DNA of 64,000 nucleotides from [Clostridium] celerecrescens 18A (GTDB lineage Bacteria; Bacillota; Clostridia; Lachnospirales; Lachnospiraceae): NCBI RefSeq assembly GCF_002797975.1, contig NZ_PGET01000001.1, positions 62,001-126,000 on the forward strand, in the 5' to 3' direction. The notes beneath the pieces are model-generated. The model saw only the letters and a program-made list of their open reading frames with translations. It made no database searches and was not told where the DNA came from. Made by a program: the position numbers and the translations under genes. Shown here one piece after another: positions 56,112 through 64,000 of this stretch. Position 1 is the stretch's first letter. Each line of letters starts with the position of its first letter.

Positions 56112-57914
56112 TTAAGGTAATTGGGCATAAATTTCTTCATCATTTAAAATATCCAATGTAATTTTTCCTGCCATACTTCCATTCGCCTGAGCCCCACCCT
56201 GAACATTTGTTGCAAACACATAGGTTTCATCTCCTGTCTCCACAAAGCCGATGAACCATCCATTTACATTCTCCCCTTCCACAGTCCCGGTCCCGGTTTT
56301 CCCGTACAGGGAAGCACCATTGGAAGAAGAGAGGAGTAAGGACTCTTTTACCGCCTTTATATTCTCCTGTCTGAATGGAAGCTCATCCTGATAGAACCGA
56401 GCTAAAAGCTTCACCTGCTCAACCGGTGAAATCTTTAACGAAGATTGGATCCAGTAACGCCCTATTCCGCCGGATAAGTCCTTGTTGCCATATCCGATAG
56501 TATCTAAGTATTGCTTTAACCTGGACAGCCCGGTCTTTTCATCCAGGGAAGTGAAATACCAGTTAACCGAACTCTTCATTGCAGTATCAAGAGTCTGGTC
56601 CTGGTTCCAGGCTTCAAAAGGGTAACTGGTCCCATCCCAGGAAAGCAGGGAAGCTTCCGGAGTTATGGTTCCAGTTTCCAGGGCTGCTAAGGCACTGTAA
56701 ATCTTATAAGTGGAATCCGGGGAAACCCTCCTTGTCCCAGCTTCCCGATTATAGATGCAGTACTGTCCCGAATTCAGGCAATACAGAACAAAACAGCCAT
56801 CGTATCCTTTGAAATAAGAGGATAAATCCAGCGTGGTTACATTTTCAGCCGTAAAGTCGTATTCTGTACCGGTGTAAGCATCTGCAGACAATACCGGAAT
56901 ACAACCCAGCACCAGTGCTGCAATCACAGTAAAAAGAATTCTGCCTTTCACCACACGCCACCTGGATTCTTTGCGGTAACCGGCAATGTTCAGAATGCGC
57001 CTTTTTATCTCTTTCCTTGAGCCGCTGATACTGGCGGCGGAATAGGAAAATAGGGATATCTTTTCTGCAAAATTTATCAGCGTACTTCCATAATCCAGAT
57101 AGCTTTCCGAATCCAGCAGGGACAGGACTGATGAATCGCAGGCAATCTCCCGATCGCTTCTCATTTCCTTAAAAGCAAACCAGACAAAAGGATGGAACCA
57201 GTAGATAATCTGTGCCAGAGCCATAAGCCTGTTTACCAGAAGGTCCTTGTGTTTGCAGTGTAAAATCTCATGGAGAAGAATATACCGGATTTCCTTTTTG
57301 GAAAGCTCCGAAATCATATTAATAGGAACAATGATGCAGGGGTTCCATAATCCGGCCGCAATAGGAGAGGAAATATAAGCGCTGCTATAAATCGGTATTT
57401 CTTTTCTAACACCAGATTCTTCCATACATGTTGCAAATAGTTCCCGTATCTCCTTATTCTGAAGTGGAAGAGAGGACCTTTTCAGCTGCCTGATTTTCCT
57501 GCTGAAATGGATATGAAAACCAGTCATTAATACCATGCCAGTGATCCAGATACCAGTTAAAACAGTAGGAAGTCCCGGATGCGCTACACGGCTTACGGAA
57601 ACAGAAAAATCCTGGAGGAAATATTCAGTTGCTGCCGCGGTTTTATAGGCAGCCCCTAAAGTACCTGCATGCTCAGGCGAAAAGGAACCCCCAAAAAAAC
57701 GCAGCAGCTTAAACACATATCCAGGAAAAAGAAAAGAGCATGGCAGAAATGGGGCAGCCAGCACAAACAGAAACAGAAACCAAAGATTGTACCGGATTCT
57801 TGCAGTCAGCTGTTGATTTAATAATTTCCTGACCAGCAGGATTGCGATAAGCAAAATGGCCAGGACCACGCTGTTAAAACAAAGGCGTGTCATAAAAGAA
57901 TCAGGCATAATCAA
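56112..57914 (-). CDS. blaR1: BlaR1/MecR1-type beta-lactam sensor and metalloprotease
   Basis: The 600-residue membrane protein has N-terminal helices and an M56 zinc protease domain with HEILH (215-219). A further helix near 325-345 leads to an extracellular class D-like penicillin-sensor domain with Ser401-x-x-Lys404 (SPDSTYKIY), Ser449-Val-Asn451 and Lys539-Thr-Gly541. Acylation of Ser401 by a beta-lactam is expected to activate the protease, leading to removal of BlaI. It overlaps blaI by 4 nt (ATGA). No beta-lactamase gene is present nearby; the PBP operon at 43-48 kb is the visible target. Confidence 0.93.
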   Translation of the reverse strand: MIMPDSFMTRLCFNSVVLAILLIAILLVRKLLNQQLTARIRYNLWFLFLFVLAAPFLPCSFLFPGYVFKLLRFFGGSFSPEHAGTLGAAYKTAAATEYFLQDFSVSVSRVAHPGLPTVLTGIWITGMVLMTGFHIHFSRKIRQLKRSSLPLQNKEIRELFATCMEESGVRKEIPIYSSAYISSPIAAGLWNPCIIVPINMISELSKKEIRYILLHEILHCKHKDLLVNRLMALAQIIYWFHPFVWFAFKEMRSDREIACDSSVLSLLDSESYLDYGSTLINFAEKISLFSYSAASISGSRKEIKRRILNIAGYRKESRWRVVKGRILFTVIAALVLGCIPVLSADAYTGTEYDFTAENVTTLDLSSYFKGYDGCFVLYCLNSGQYCIYNREAGTRRVSPDSTYKIYSALAALETGTITPEASLLSWDGTSYPFEAWNQDQTLDTAMKSSVNWYFTSLDEKTGLSRLKQYLDTIGYGNKDLSGGIGRYWIQSSLKISPVEQVKLLARFYQDELPFRQENIKAVKESLLLSSSNGASLYGKTGTGTVEGENVNGWFIGFVETGDETYVFATNVQGGAQANGSMAGKITLDILNDEEIYAQLP

Positions 57915-58294
57915 CGTTCCTCCTCTTGTCCGCCCAGAAGAAGCTTTCTCAGTTCTGCCAGGTCTTCGCTTGATACATAATCACTGTTTAAATAGTTGGT
58001 CACCATGCTTGATATCTTACCGTTATAGAAACGGTTTAAAAAATGATCATTTTCTTTCGTTAAATATTCTTTTTTTTCCACGAGCGGGGTATAGACGAAA
58101 ACACGGCCTTCCTTCCGATAGGTGGCAGCACCCTTTTGAACCAGTCTTTTTAAGAGTGTGTGAATGGTCTTTGGGTTCCAGTTAGTGGTCTTCACCAGTT
58201 TGTCCGTCACTTCGTTGGTACTGATGGGGGCGTCATTCCATAGCACCTTCATTACCTCATATTCTGCTTCGGATATTTGCGGCAGTTGATTCAT
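57911..58294 (-). CDS. blaI: BlaI/MecI family repressor
   Basis: The 127-residue protein has the BlaI winged helix (ISEAEYEVMKVLWNDAPIST, then NWNPKTIHTLLKRLVQKGA) and a C-terminal dimerisation region. It should bind TACA/TGTA operators as a dimer and be inactivated when BlaR1 senses a beta-lactam. Such operators lie at its own promoter and at the PBP operon. The ATG follows AGGAGA. Confidence 0.93.
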   Translation of the reverse strand: MNQLPQISEAEYEVMKVLWNDAPISTNEVTDKLVKTTNWNPKTIHTLLKRLVQKGAATYRKEGRVFVYTPLVEKKEYLTKENDHFLNRFYNGKISSMVTNYLNSDYVSSEDLAELRKLLLGGQEEER

Positions 58295-58309
58295 TGCGGT
58301 CTCCTGTTC

Positions 58310-58357
58310 TTACAATTGTAATAATACTATTATAAGAGCACGATGCAGGCATGTCAA
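58310..58357 (-). promoter_or_regulatory. blaI-blaR1 promoter with BlaI operator
   Basis: On the minus strand TTGACA (58357-58352), a 17-nt spacer and a perfect TATAAT (58334-58329). The palindrome TTACAATTGTAA (58310-58321) lies just downstream, over the expected transcription start. Its 12 bp are identical to the core of the operator before the PBP genes. Confidence 0.87.
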
Positions 58358-58442
58358 TGAGTTCTGTGACTCTGCCAGTTTGTGATCAGTGTAACATTAA
58401 AAATATAAACAGATTTTAAACATGAGACCGTCAGATATTGCA

Positions 58443-58471
58443 TTTACTTAACAACCATTTTTCCGTAAAAT
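58443..58471 (+). promoter_or_regulatory. Promoter of the sugar ABC transporter operon
   Basis: TTTACT (58443-58448), a 17-nt spacer and TAAAAT (58466-58471), about 30 nt before the GGGAGG and start codon of the binding-protein gene. Confidence 0.5.
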
Positions 58472-58503
58472 GAAACCATAAACAAACAAGGGAGGTTTAA
58501 GGG

Positions 58504-59946
58504 ATGAAATTAAGGAGATTTAGCGGCATACTGATGGCAGGGCTGATGGCGGCTGGAACGCTGGGCGGATGTTCAGGCACCAAGACAGATACCACAACAG
58601 CGGCAGCTGGCGGGCAGACGGCTGCTCAGACAGAAGCGGAAAAGACTCAGTCAGCGAGTGGGGAAAAAACCGTCATTAAGGTCTGGTCCAAAGACCGGCA
58701 TGACGCCACCTATGTTCAGAAAAAAGTAGACGAATACAATGCAAGTAACACGGATAACATTCAGGTAGATTATCAGCTTTACACGGATAATTATGTGCAG
58801 GCCATTGATATGGCGGTACAAAGCGGGGAGCTTCCTGATATTCTGGTACAGCAGGACCAGATGTTTGATAAATATGTAAACGAGGGGCAGTGGGCAGATT
58901 TTTATGATTACATAGATTCTGATATGAAAGAATATTTTAAATCTGTGGTTTATCCTGGTTACAACGAACTGGATGGAAAGCTGTATTTCATCCCAACCAC
59001 CGGAACTACCTGCCGTCTTTTCTATAACAAAGAAATCTTTGACCGTGTAGGGATTTCGGAACCTCCAAAAACACTGGAAGAAGTAGTGGAGTATGCTAAA
59101 AAAATCAATACGGAATTATCCAAAGAAGGAATTTATGGATTTGCAGAAAATATGAAAAGTGCCAGCTCCGGCTTGCAGCGTTCCATGTGCGTCGGCCTGG
59201 ATCGAGAGACCGGACTGGTACGTGGATACGACTTCGTAAAGGGAGAGTACGACTTTTCACAGTGGGCAGATACTTTGAAGCTTTGGAAGGAACTGCTGTC
59301 TGACGAATGTGCGTTTCCTGGATGTGAATCACTGGATATCGATCCCTTAAGAACCCAGTTTGCAGCCGGCAAGATTGGTATGTATATGTCTTACAGCCAT
59401 GCAGAGCCAGGGGTTTACCAGAATCAGTTCCCCATGGATTCCTCTAAATGGGACTGCGTTCCAATTCCAACCGTTGGCGGAAAAACCACAGGAAAGCAGT
59501 ATTTTACCGGTACAGGTAGTTATGTTTTAAATGCAAAAAGTCCTAACGTGGATAAAGCATTTAAGGTTTATAAGGATATCTTTGCAAATGAGGATTATTT
59601 AATCGGATACTACGAAGGCGGATTTGGTGTAAGTATTCTACCTAGCGTTATTGAAAAGGCAAAGCCAGGTCAGGATTTCCAGGATAAAAAATGGCTGCTC
59701 ATCAGTGATATTGATGCCCTCCTTCCAAAGCCTCCCCACACTGCCTTCGCATCTGGCATGGTGGTGGAAGGTGAGGATATGTTTAAAACCTGCGAATCTA
59801 TTTATTATGGAGATGCAGATATAGATTCTACCTTAAAGGATCTGACAGACCGTTACAATAAAGCGTATCAGGAAGCAGTGAAAAACGGAAGCGGTCATGA
59901 AGTAAAGATTGAAAACTATGACCCGATGAATCCAACTTTACAGTAA
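58504..59946 (+). CDS. Sugar ABC transporter substrate-binding lipoprotein
   Basis: The 480-residue protein has a lipoprotein signal ending in LGGC (acylated Cys23) and a Thr/Ala-rich linker. A family 1 solute-binding domain follows (VIKVWSKDRHDATYVQKKVD, DILVQQDQMFDKYVNEGQW, YFIPTTGTTCRLFYNKEIFD). It captures an oligosaccharide or sugar for the two permeases downstream. A hairpin after the gene may reduce transcription into the permeases. The sugar is unknown. Confidence 0.9.
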   Translation: MKLRRFSGILMAGLMAAGTLGGCSGTKTDTTTAAAGGQTAAQTEAEKTQSASGEKTVIKVWSKDRHDATYVQKKVDEYNASNTDNIQVDYQLYTDNYVQAIDMAVQSGELPDILVQQDQMFDKYVNEGQWADFYDYIDSDMKEYFKSVVYPGYNELDGKLYFIPTTGTTCRLFYNKEIFDRVGISEPPKTLEEVVEYAKKINTELSKEGIYGFAENMKSASSGLQRSMCVGLDRETGLVRGYDFVKGEYDFSQWADTLKLWKELLSDECAFPGCESLDIDPLRTQFAAGKIGMYMSYSHAEPGVYQNQFPMDSSKWDCVPIPTVGGKTTGKQYFTGTGSYVLNAKSPNVDKAFKVYKDIFANEDYLIGYYEGGFGVSILPSVIEKAKPGQDFQDKKWLLISDIDALLPKPPHTAFASGMVVEGEDMFKTCESIYYGDADIDSTLKDLTDRYNKAYQEAVKNGSGHEVKIENYDPMNPTLQ

Positions 59947-59950
59947 TATT

Positions 59951-59989
59951 GAAAGAGGGGCGCATAATCAGCGAGGCCCCTCTTTCTTT
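59951..59989 (+). terminator. Intra-operon hairpin after the binding-protein gene
   Basis: GAAAGAGGGGC (59951-59961) pairs with GCCCCTCTTTC (59976-59986), an 11-bp stem followed by only TTT. It probably acts as a partial terminator or mRNA stabiliser that raises binding-protein over permease levels. Confidence 0.65.
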
Positions 59990-60009
59990 GAAAAGAAAGG
60001 AGTATGCAG

Positions 60010-60948
60010 ATGAAAGACTGGAATAGCAAAAGTGCCTTGCGGGGAAGTAAGATTGTGAAAAAAAACCTGCAGGCCTATTCATTTATGCTTCCTAACTTGA
60101 TTTTGTTCACCATCTGTTCCCTCTATCCGGTGGTATGGACTTTGAAATATGTATTCTTCCAGTATGGGGGATATGGAACAGGAGTACCGAGATTTGTGGG
60201 CCTTGCTAACTTTGCCCGGGTGTTCCGGGATAAAGTTTATTGGGAAAGTGTGATCCATACTTTTACATACGGTTTCGGGAAGGTAATTTTTATCATTCCT
60301 CTGGCCTTTTTTCTGGCATTTCTTTTAAATCAGCAAAAAAGTGGGAATGGTGCGGCCCAGAGCATTGTATTTTTACCTACCATTATGAGCTCTGCGGTCA
60401 TGGGTCTGGTGTTTTATCTGCTTTTTAATGCTTACAATGGAGAGGTCAACAAGTATTTAATGACGGCAGGCCTGATACAAAAACCAATAAACTGGCTGGG
60501 GAAAGAACATGCCATGAAAACCCTGATTCTGACAGCGGTCTGGGGCGGTGTTGGGAATTACATGGTATATTTCATAGCTGGAATCCAGCAGGTATCCGGG
60601 GAAGCAATCGAAAGCGCCAGGATCGACGGGGCCGGCAAGCTTCAGACCATCTGGTACATCATCATTCCAATGCTGGGACCCATATTAAAAATTATACTTA
60701 TGCTGGCGATCACCTCAGCGTTTCACGACATTACCAATGTGATGGTATTAACCGAGGGCGGCCCCAACAATGCGACCATGGTCATGTCCCTGTACGGATA
60801 CCGTTACTTCTTCCCCATATCAGCGGCAGAAGCCACGGTTCCCCAATATGGCTACGGTGCTGCGGTCAGCGTCATATCCGCAGTAATTGCTGGTATGGTA
60901 ACCGTAGGTTATCTGCGAATATCTAAAAAACTGGATGAAATTTATTAA
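60010..60948 (+). CDS. Sugar ABC transporter permease, MalF type
   Basis: This 312-residue inner-membrane permease has six predicted helices and the EAA loop (GEAIESARIDGAGKLQTIWY). It pairs with the MalG-type permease encoded 12 nt downstream. ATG 60010 lies 7 nt after AAAGGAG and is preferred over ATG 60004. No ATPase gene is seen in this operon, so a shared MsmK-like ATPase must be supplied from elsewhere. Confidence 0.88.
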   Translation: MKDWNSKSALRGSKIVKKNLQAYSFMLPNLILFTICSLYPVVWTLKYVFFQYGGYGTGVPRFVGLANFARVFRDKVYWESVIHTFTYGFGKVIFIIPLAFFLAFLLNQQKSGNGAAQSIVFLPTIMSSAVMGLVFYLLFNAYNGEVNKYLMTAGLIQKPINWLGKEHAMKTLILTAVWGGVGNYMVYFIAGIQQVSGEAIESARIDGAGKLQTIWYIIIPMLGPILKIILMLAITSAFHDITNVMVLTEGGPNNATMVMSLYGYRYFFPISAAEATVPQYGYGAAVSVISAVIAGMVTVGYLRISKKLDEIY

Positions 60949-60960
60949 GGAGGCGGCAGC

Positions 60961-61824
60961 ATGAAAAACTGGAATGGAAAACATATATCAAAAGCCGCCT
61001 GGCTTTCTTTGGCCGGAAAATGGGTATTTCTGGGCATTATGATTTTATTTACGCTTTATCCGGTCATCTATACAGTGCTGGGATCTTTGAAAACCAATGC
61101 AGAGCTGACCCAGGGCGGCGGCTTTTTTCCGGAGAAATGGCATTTTGAGAATTATTACCAGGCCTTTGTCCAGGCAGACTTTACAAAATATACGTTCAAC
61201 AGCATTGTGGTCAGCGTTTCCGTTACACTTCTGGCTGTGGTTACCTGCTCACTGGCAGGTTTTATTCTGGCCAGAAGAGAGTTTGCCGGGAAAAAGGTGC
61301 TCTTAGCCCTTTACTTATCCATGATGTTCGTATCCTTAGGGTCAGTTACCCTTTATCCGATTTACGAATTACTGCGGGCATTAAAGTTAAATAAGTCCAT
61401 ATTTGCCCTTATTGTGGCACTTACGGGAGGGCAGGCCACCAATGTTTTTCTGGTCATGGGTTTTACAAAAGGAATTCCAAAGGAGCTTGATGAGGCGGCC
61501 ATCATTGACGGCTGCAGCATTTACGGAGTTTATACCCGGGTGGTTCTGCCTCTAAGTAAGCCGATCCTGGCGGTAGTAGCCTTATTTTCTTTCCGGAATG
61601 CCTGGAATGATTATATCACCAGCCTGATCATGACGATTTCTATGCCGAAGCTTCAGACTCTTACCGTGGCGGTTGTCCAGCTAAAATATTCTGTTAATGC
61701 CGCGGCAGAGTGGCACATCATGCTGGCGGGAGCGTCCATCGCCATCATTCCGATCCTGATTGTCTATTTGTTTGCCAACAAACAGTTCATTGCAGGCCTT
61801 ACGGCAGGTGCGGTAAAAGGATAG
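60961..61824 (+). CDS. Sugar ABC transporter permease, MalG type
   Basis: The 287-residue protein has six helices and the EAA loop (PKELDEAAIIDGCSIYGVYT). It is the second permease of the transporter, with AAGGAGG before the start. The histidine kinase gene begins 64 nt downstream. Confidence 0.9.
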   Translation: MKNWNGKHISKAAWLSLAGKWVFLGIMILFTLYPVIYTVLGSLKTNAELTQGGGFFPEKWHFENYYQAFVQADFTKYTFNSIVVSVSVTLLAVVTCSLAGFILARREFAGKKVLLALYLSMMFVSLGSVTLYPIYELLRALKLNKSIFALIVALTGGQATNVFLVMGFTKGIPKELDEAAIIDGCSIYGVYTRVVLPLSKPILAVVALFSFRNAWNDYITSLIMTISMPKLQTLTVAVVQLKYSVNAAAEWHIMLAGASIAIIPILIVYLFANKQFIAGLTAGAVKG

Positions 61825-61888
61825 GAAAAAGGGCGGGTCCTGTGATATACTGGAAATAAACAGAAGAGCAGGAAAACGGGGGGAAAGC

Positions 61889-63712
61889 ATGAAGAAATTT
61901 ATAAACAATTTAAGATTCCGCAGTAAAATCATCTGGCTGTTCGGAATCATGTTTTTCTTTACAACCGCCATCAGTGGATTATCCTATTACCAATACGCAT
62001 CCAATGATATTGAAGAGAATTTCAAAGTGGGGGCAGAGGACGTCCTGGCTCAGATTGTGGATACCTTAGGCCAGCGGCTGGGCGTCATCAATCAGAGGGC
62101 CAAGGGAATGCTTGCTAATTATACTTTTATGGTAACCCTTTCCGATTATCTGAATAATCCAAATGACATCAACCTGGTAAAAGCCTTAGGGACCATACCG
62201 GATTTCATGAGAGACTTTGAGACCGGAGAGGGGCTGATCCACTCCACCTATATATATACGGATAAAGGGAGCTTTGATAATTTTGTACGCATGAGAAATT
62301 GGGAGTTTGATTTTAAAGAGTCTGTTTATTACAAAAGCTATCAGACAGGCGGAGGCGATGCCATCCGCTGGTTCCCGATATGGAAAGATGAGATCTTTCA
62401 GGACAATGACCTGGTGATACCCTGTGTCTGGCAGTTCAGCGTTCAGGGCTATGTGGGAAATGAATATCTGGTGATCCAGTTAAAAAAAACCGAACTGGAA
62501 CGCCTTTTAGAAGGAAAATATGAATTTTTTGACAAAATACTCATTCTGGATGGGGCAGGAAATGTAATGATAGGTTCCACTGATATGGATCCGGAAGAAC
62601 TAAGGAAGCTTTCGGAATCCAGGGAAGGGGGAAGCAATGTCATTACCAGCGATTTTCAGTACGAAGGAGATTCCTATCTGGTCACCTATGAACGTCTTAA
62701 GGAAAACGGCTGGCAGATTTATGGGCTGAAATCAAGGCAGAGCATACTGGGAAGTCTGAAAATCCTCAGAAACACGATTTTTGAGATCACGGGTGTTATT
62801 TTCTTACTGGGAGTAGCGGTCATTCTGTTGTTGTCCCACCAGCTGACCAATTCCTTAAGACGGTTGGAAAAGCGTATGAGCTGCGTGGAAAAAGGTGATC
62901 TGGGAGTTCGGTTTTTCTACCCCTATAAGGATGAAGTGGGAAGCCTTGCTAAATCTTTTAACTATATGATCGGAGAGATCCAGAGTCTGGTCCGGAAGCA
63001 GGAGGAGACCATTGAGGAGCTGAAACGGGAGCGGGATTATGTGGCCGAGGTTCAGAAGCAGAAGCGGAAAGCGGAATTAAAGGCCCTGCAGGCTCAGATT
63101 AATCCTCATTTCCTCTATAATACTTTAAATGCCATCACCTGGCAGGCCGCAGATCAGGGAGCAGAAGAAATCAGCATCCTTTCTAATTCACTTGGTAAGT
63201 TTTTCAGGATCGGCCTAAGTAAGGGGGCAGAGGTGATCACCCTTCGGGAAGAACTGGAACATGTGTCAAGCTATTTAGACATCCAGAGCATCCGCTATCA
63301 TTCCCGTTTAAGCTATGAAATCCATGCGGATGACAAATGCCTGGATTTCCGGATGATCAAGCTGATCCTGCAGCCTCTGGCTGAAAATTCCATATATCAT
63401 GGAATCAAAGAGAAGCAGGGGGCCGGTATCATAAAGATCTCCGTCAGTGAAGAAGGATCTTGCAAAGATACGGTCACGGAGCTTGTAGTGTGGGATAATG
63501 GGGCAGGGATTCCGGAAGAAAAGCTTGCATTCATCAATGAAACCTTAAAAAAGGGCGGAACGGACTGTGAAGCAGGCTATGGCATTTACAATGTCAATGA
63601 AAGGATCCGACTATTTTACGGAAAAGAATATGGGCTGTATTATGAAAGCAGCTTCGGCCATTGGACTAAAGCGGTTCTTAGGATTCCGGCAATGACAGAG
63701 GAGGTGGAATGA
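61889..63712 (+). CDS. YesM-type sensor histidine kinase
   Basis: The 607-residue membrane kinase has a first helix (about 13-32), an extracellular sensor domain (about 35-290) and a second helix (about 295-315). A HAMP linker, a His-kinase domain with His407 in QAQINPHFLYNTLN and an ATPase domain (ILQPLAENSIYHGI, WDNGAGIPEE, GYGIYNVNERI) follow. Kinases of this class usually sense extracellular sugars or a binding protein and control the adjacent ABC transporter. The stop codon overlaps the response-regulator start (TGATG). Confidence 0.9.
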   Translation: MKKFINNLRFRSKIIWLFGIMFFFTTAISGLSYYQYASNDIEENFKVGAEDVLAQIVDTLGQRLGVINQRAKGMLANYTFMVTLSDYLNNPNDINLVKALGTIPDFMRDFETGEGLIHSTYIYTDKGSFDNFVRMRNWEFDFKESVYYKSYQTGGGDAIRWFPIWKDEIFQDNDLVIPCVWQFSVQGYVGNEYLVIQLKKTELERLLEGKYEFFDKILILDGAGNVMIGSTDMDPEELRKLSESREGGSNVITSDFQYEGDSYLVTYERLKENGWQIYGLKSRQSILGSLKILRNTIFEITGVIFLLGVAVILLLSHQLTNSLRRLEKRMSCVEKGDLGVRFFYPYKDEVGSLAKSFNYMIGEIQSLVRKQEETIEELKRERDYVAEVQKQKRKAELKALQAQINPHFLYNTLNAITWQAADQGAEEISILSNSLGKFFRIGLSKGAEVITLREELEHVSSYLDIQSIRYHSRLSYEIHADDKCLDFRMIKLILQPLAENSIYHGIKEKQGAGIIKISVSEEGSCKDTVTELVVWDNGAGIPEEKLAFINETLKKGGTDCEAGYGIYNVNERIRLFYGKEYGLYYESSFGHWTKAVLRIPAMTEEVE

Positions 63713-64000
63713 TGTACCGCATATTGATCGTAGATGACGAAGACTATGTAAGAGACTTACTGGTCAGAAATATCCAAAATTCGGCCCTGGAAGTGGATGT
63801 GGTTGCGGTGGCAGGTGACGGAGAGGAAGGGCTTAGAGAAGCGCTGTTAAATAAGCCGGATATTATCATTACGGACATTGCCATGCCCTTTATGAATGGC
63901 CTGGAATTGATCCGCAGGATTCAGGAAGCCGGGCTTTACAGTAAAAATGTGGTCATAAGCGGTTACGATGAATTTGACTATGCAAAGCAGGCCATTTCAC
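63712..64000 (+). CDS. Response regulator, YesN/AraC type (5' part)
   Basis: The frame starts with ATG at 63712, behind GAGGTGG, and encodes a receiver domain: YRILIVDDEDYVRDLL with acidic residues Asp8-Asp9, the phosphorylation site Asp55 in IIITDIAMPFMNG, and VVISGYDEFDYAKQAI. It runs off the right edge after 96 residues. Partners of YesM-type kinases normally end in an AraC DNA-binding domain, which is expected here but not visible. It likely activates the transporter operon at 58.5-61.8 kb. Confidence 0.9.
   Translation, partial: MYRILIVDDEDYVRDLLVRNIQNSALEVDVVAVAGDGEEGLREALLNKPDIIITDIAMPFMNGLELIRRIQEAGLYSKNVVISGYDEFDYAKQAIS

Overview
The window looks like chromosome from a Gram-positive anaerobe of the Lachnospiraceae (Clostridium cluster XIVa, Lacrimispora-like). 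The grounds are AGGAGG-type ribosome binding sites, TTGACA/TATAAT promoters, several PTS operons, two T-box leaders, a non-discriminating AspRS with GatCAB, an archaeal-type phosphoglycerate mutase-like gene and a PBP2 with a long insertion. The genus is an inference from gene content. I saw no tRNA, rRNA, CRISPR array or intact transposase.

Layout. 0.2-4.5 kb: RpiR-type regulator, alpha-glucoside PTS and GH4 6-phospho-alpha-glucosidase. 4.7-10.3 kb: a sugar operon joining a DeoC-type aldolase, a fructose-family PTS, two dehydrogenases and a DeoR regulator; substrate unknown. 10.3-11.4 kb: decayed DNA with RpiR remnants and the tail of a phoH gene. 11.5-13.0 kb: pdxS-pdxT. 13.0-16.9 kb: AT-rich accessory genes (membrane MutS-like ATPase, DHFR-fold protein, DUF6143-like protein). 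16.9-21.3 kb: YcaQ-type glycosylase, T-box-tyrS, HD-GYP protein. 21.5-25.6 kb: treR-treP-treC, with the same operator in the spacer of both promoters. 25.6-28.2 kb: mntP, NYN ribonuclease, MATE pump. 28.3-34.8 kb: a T-box whose specifier aligns as AAC (Asn), then aspS-gatC-gatA-gatB and an aminotransferase. 34.9-40.5 kb: phosphomutase-like gene, membrane-anchored secreted protein and SLC13 transporter, with two LysR regulators. 40.6-42.9 kb: acetyltransferase, NADP isocitrate dehydrogenase, MntR-like repressor.

43.2-48.2 kb holds two adjacent penicillin-binding proteins, PBP2 and a MecA_N-type PBP. Their promoter carries a 20-bp palindrome whose core, TTACAATTGTAA, also lies at the promoter of blaI-blaR1 (56.1-58.3 kb). 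Together they look like a mec-like beta-lactam-inducible PBP regulon split by an insertion.

The insertion, 48.4-55.8 kb, is an RHS polymorphic-toxin array. It has two headless RHS copies with different toxin tips, an orphan third tip inside phage debris, several immunity-like genes and the 5' end of a group II intron. The window closes (58.5-64 kb) with a sugar ABC transporter and a YesM/YesN-type two-component system that continues beyond the right edge.
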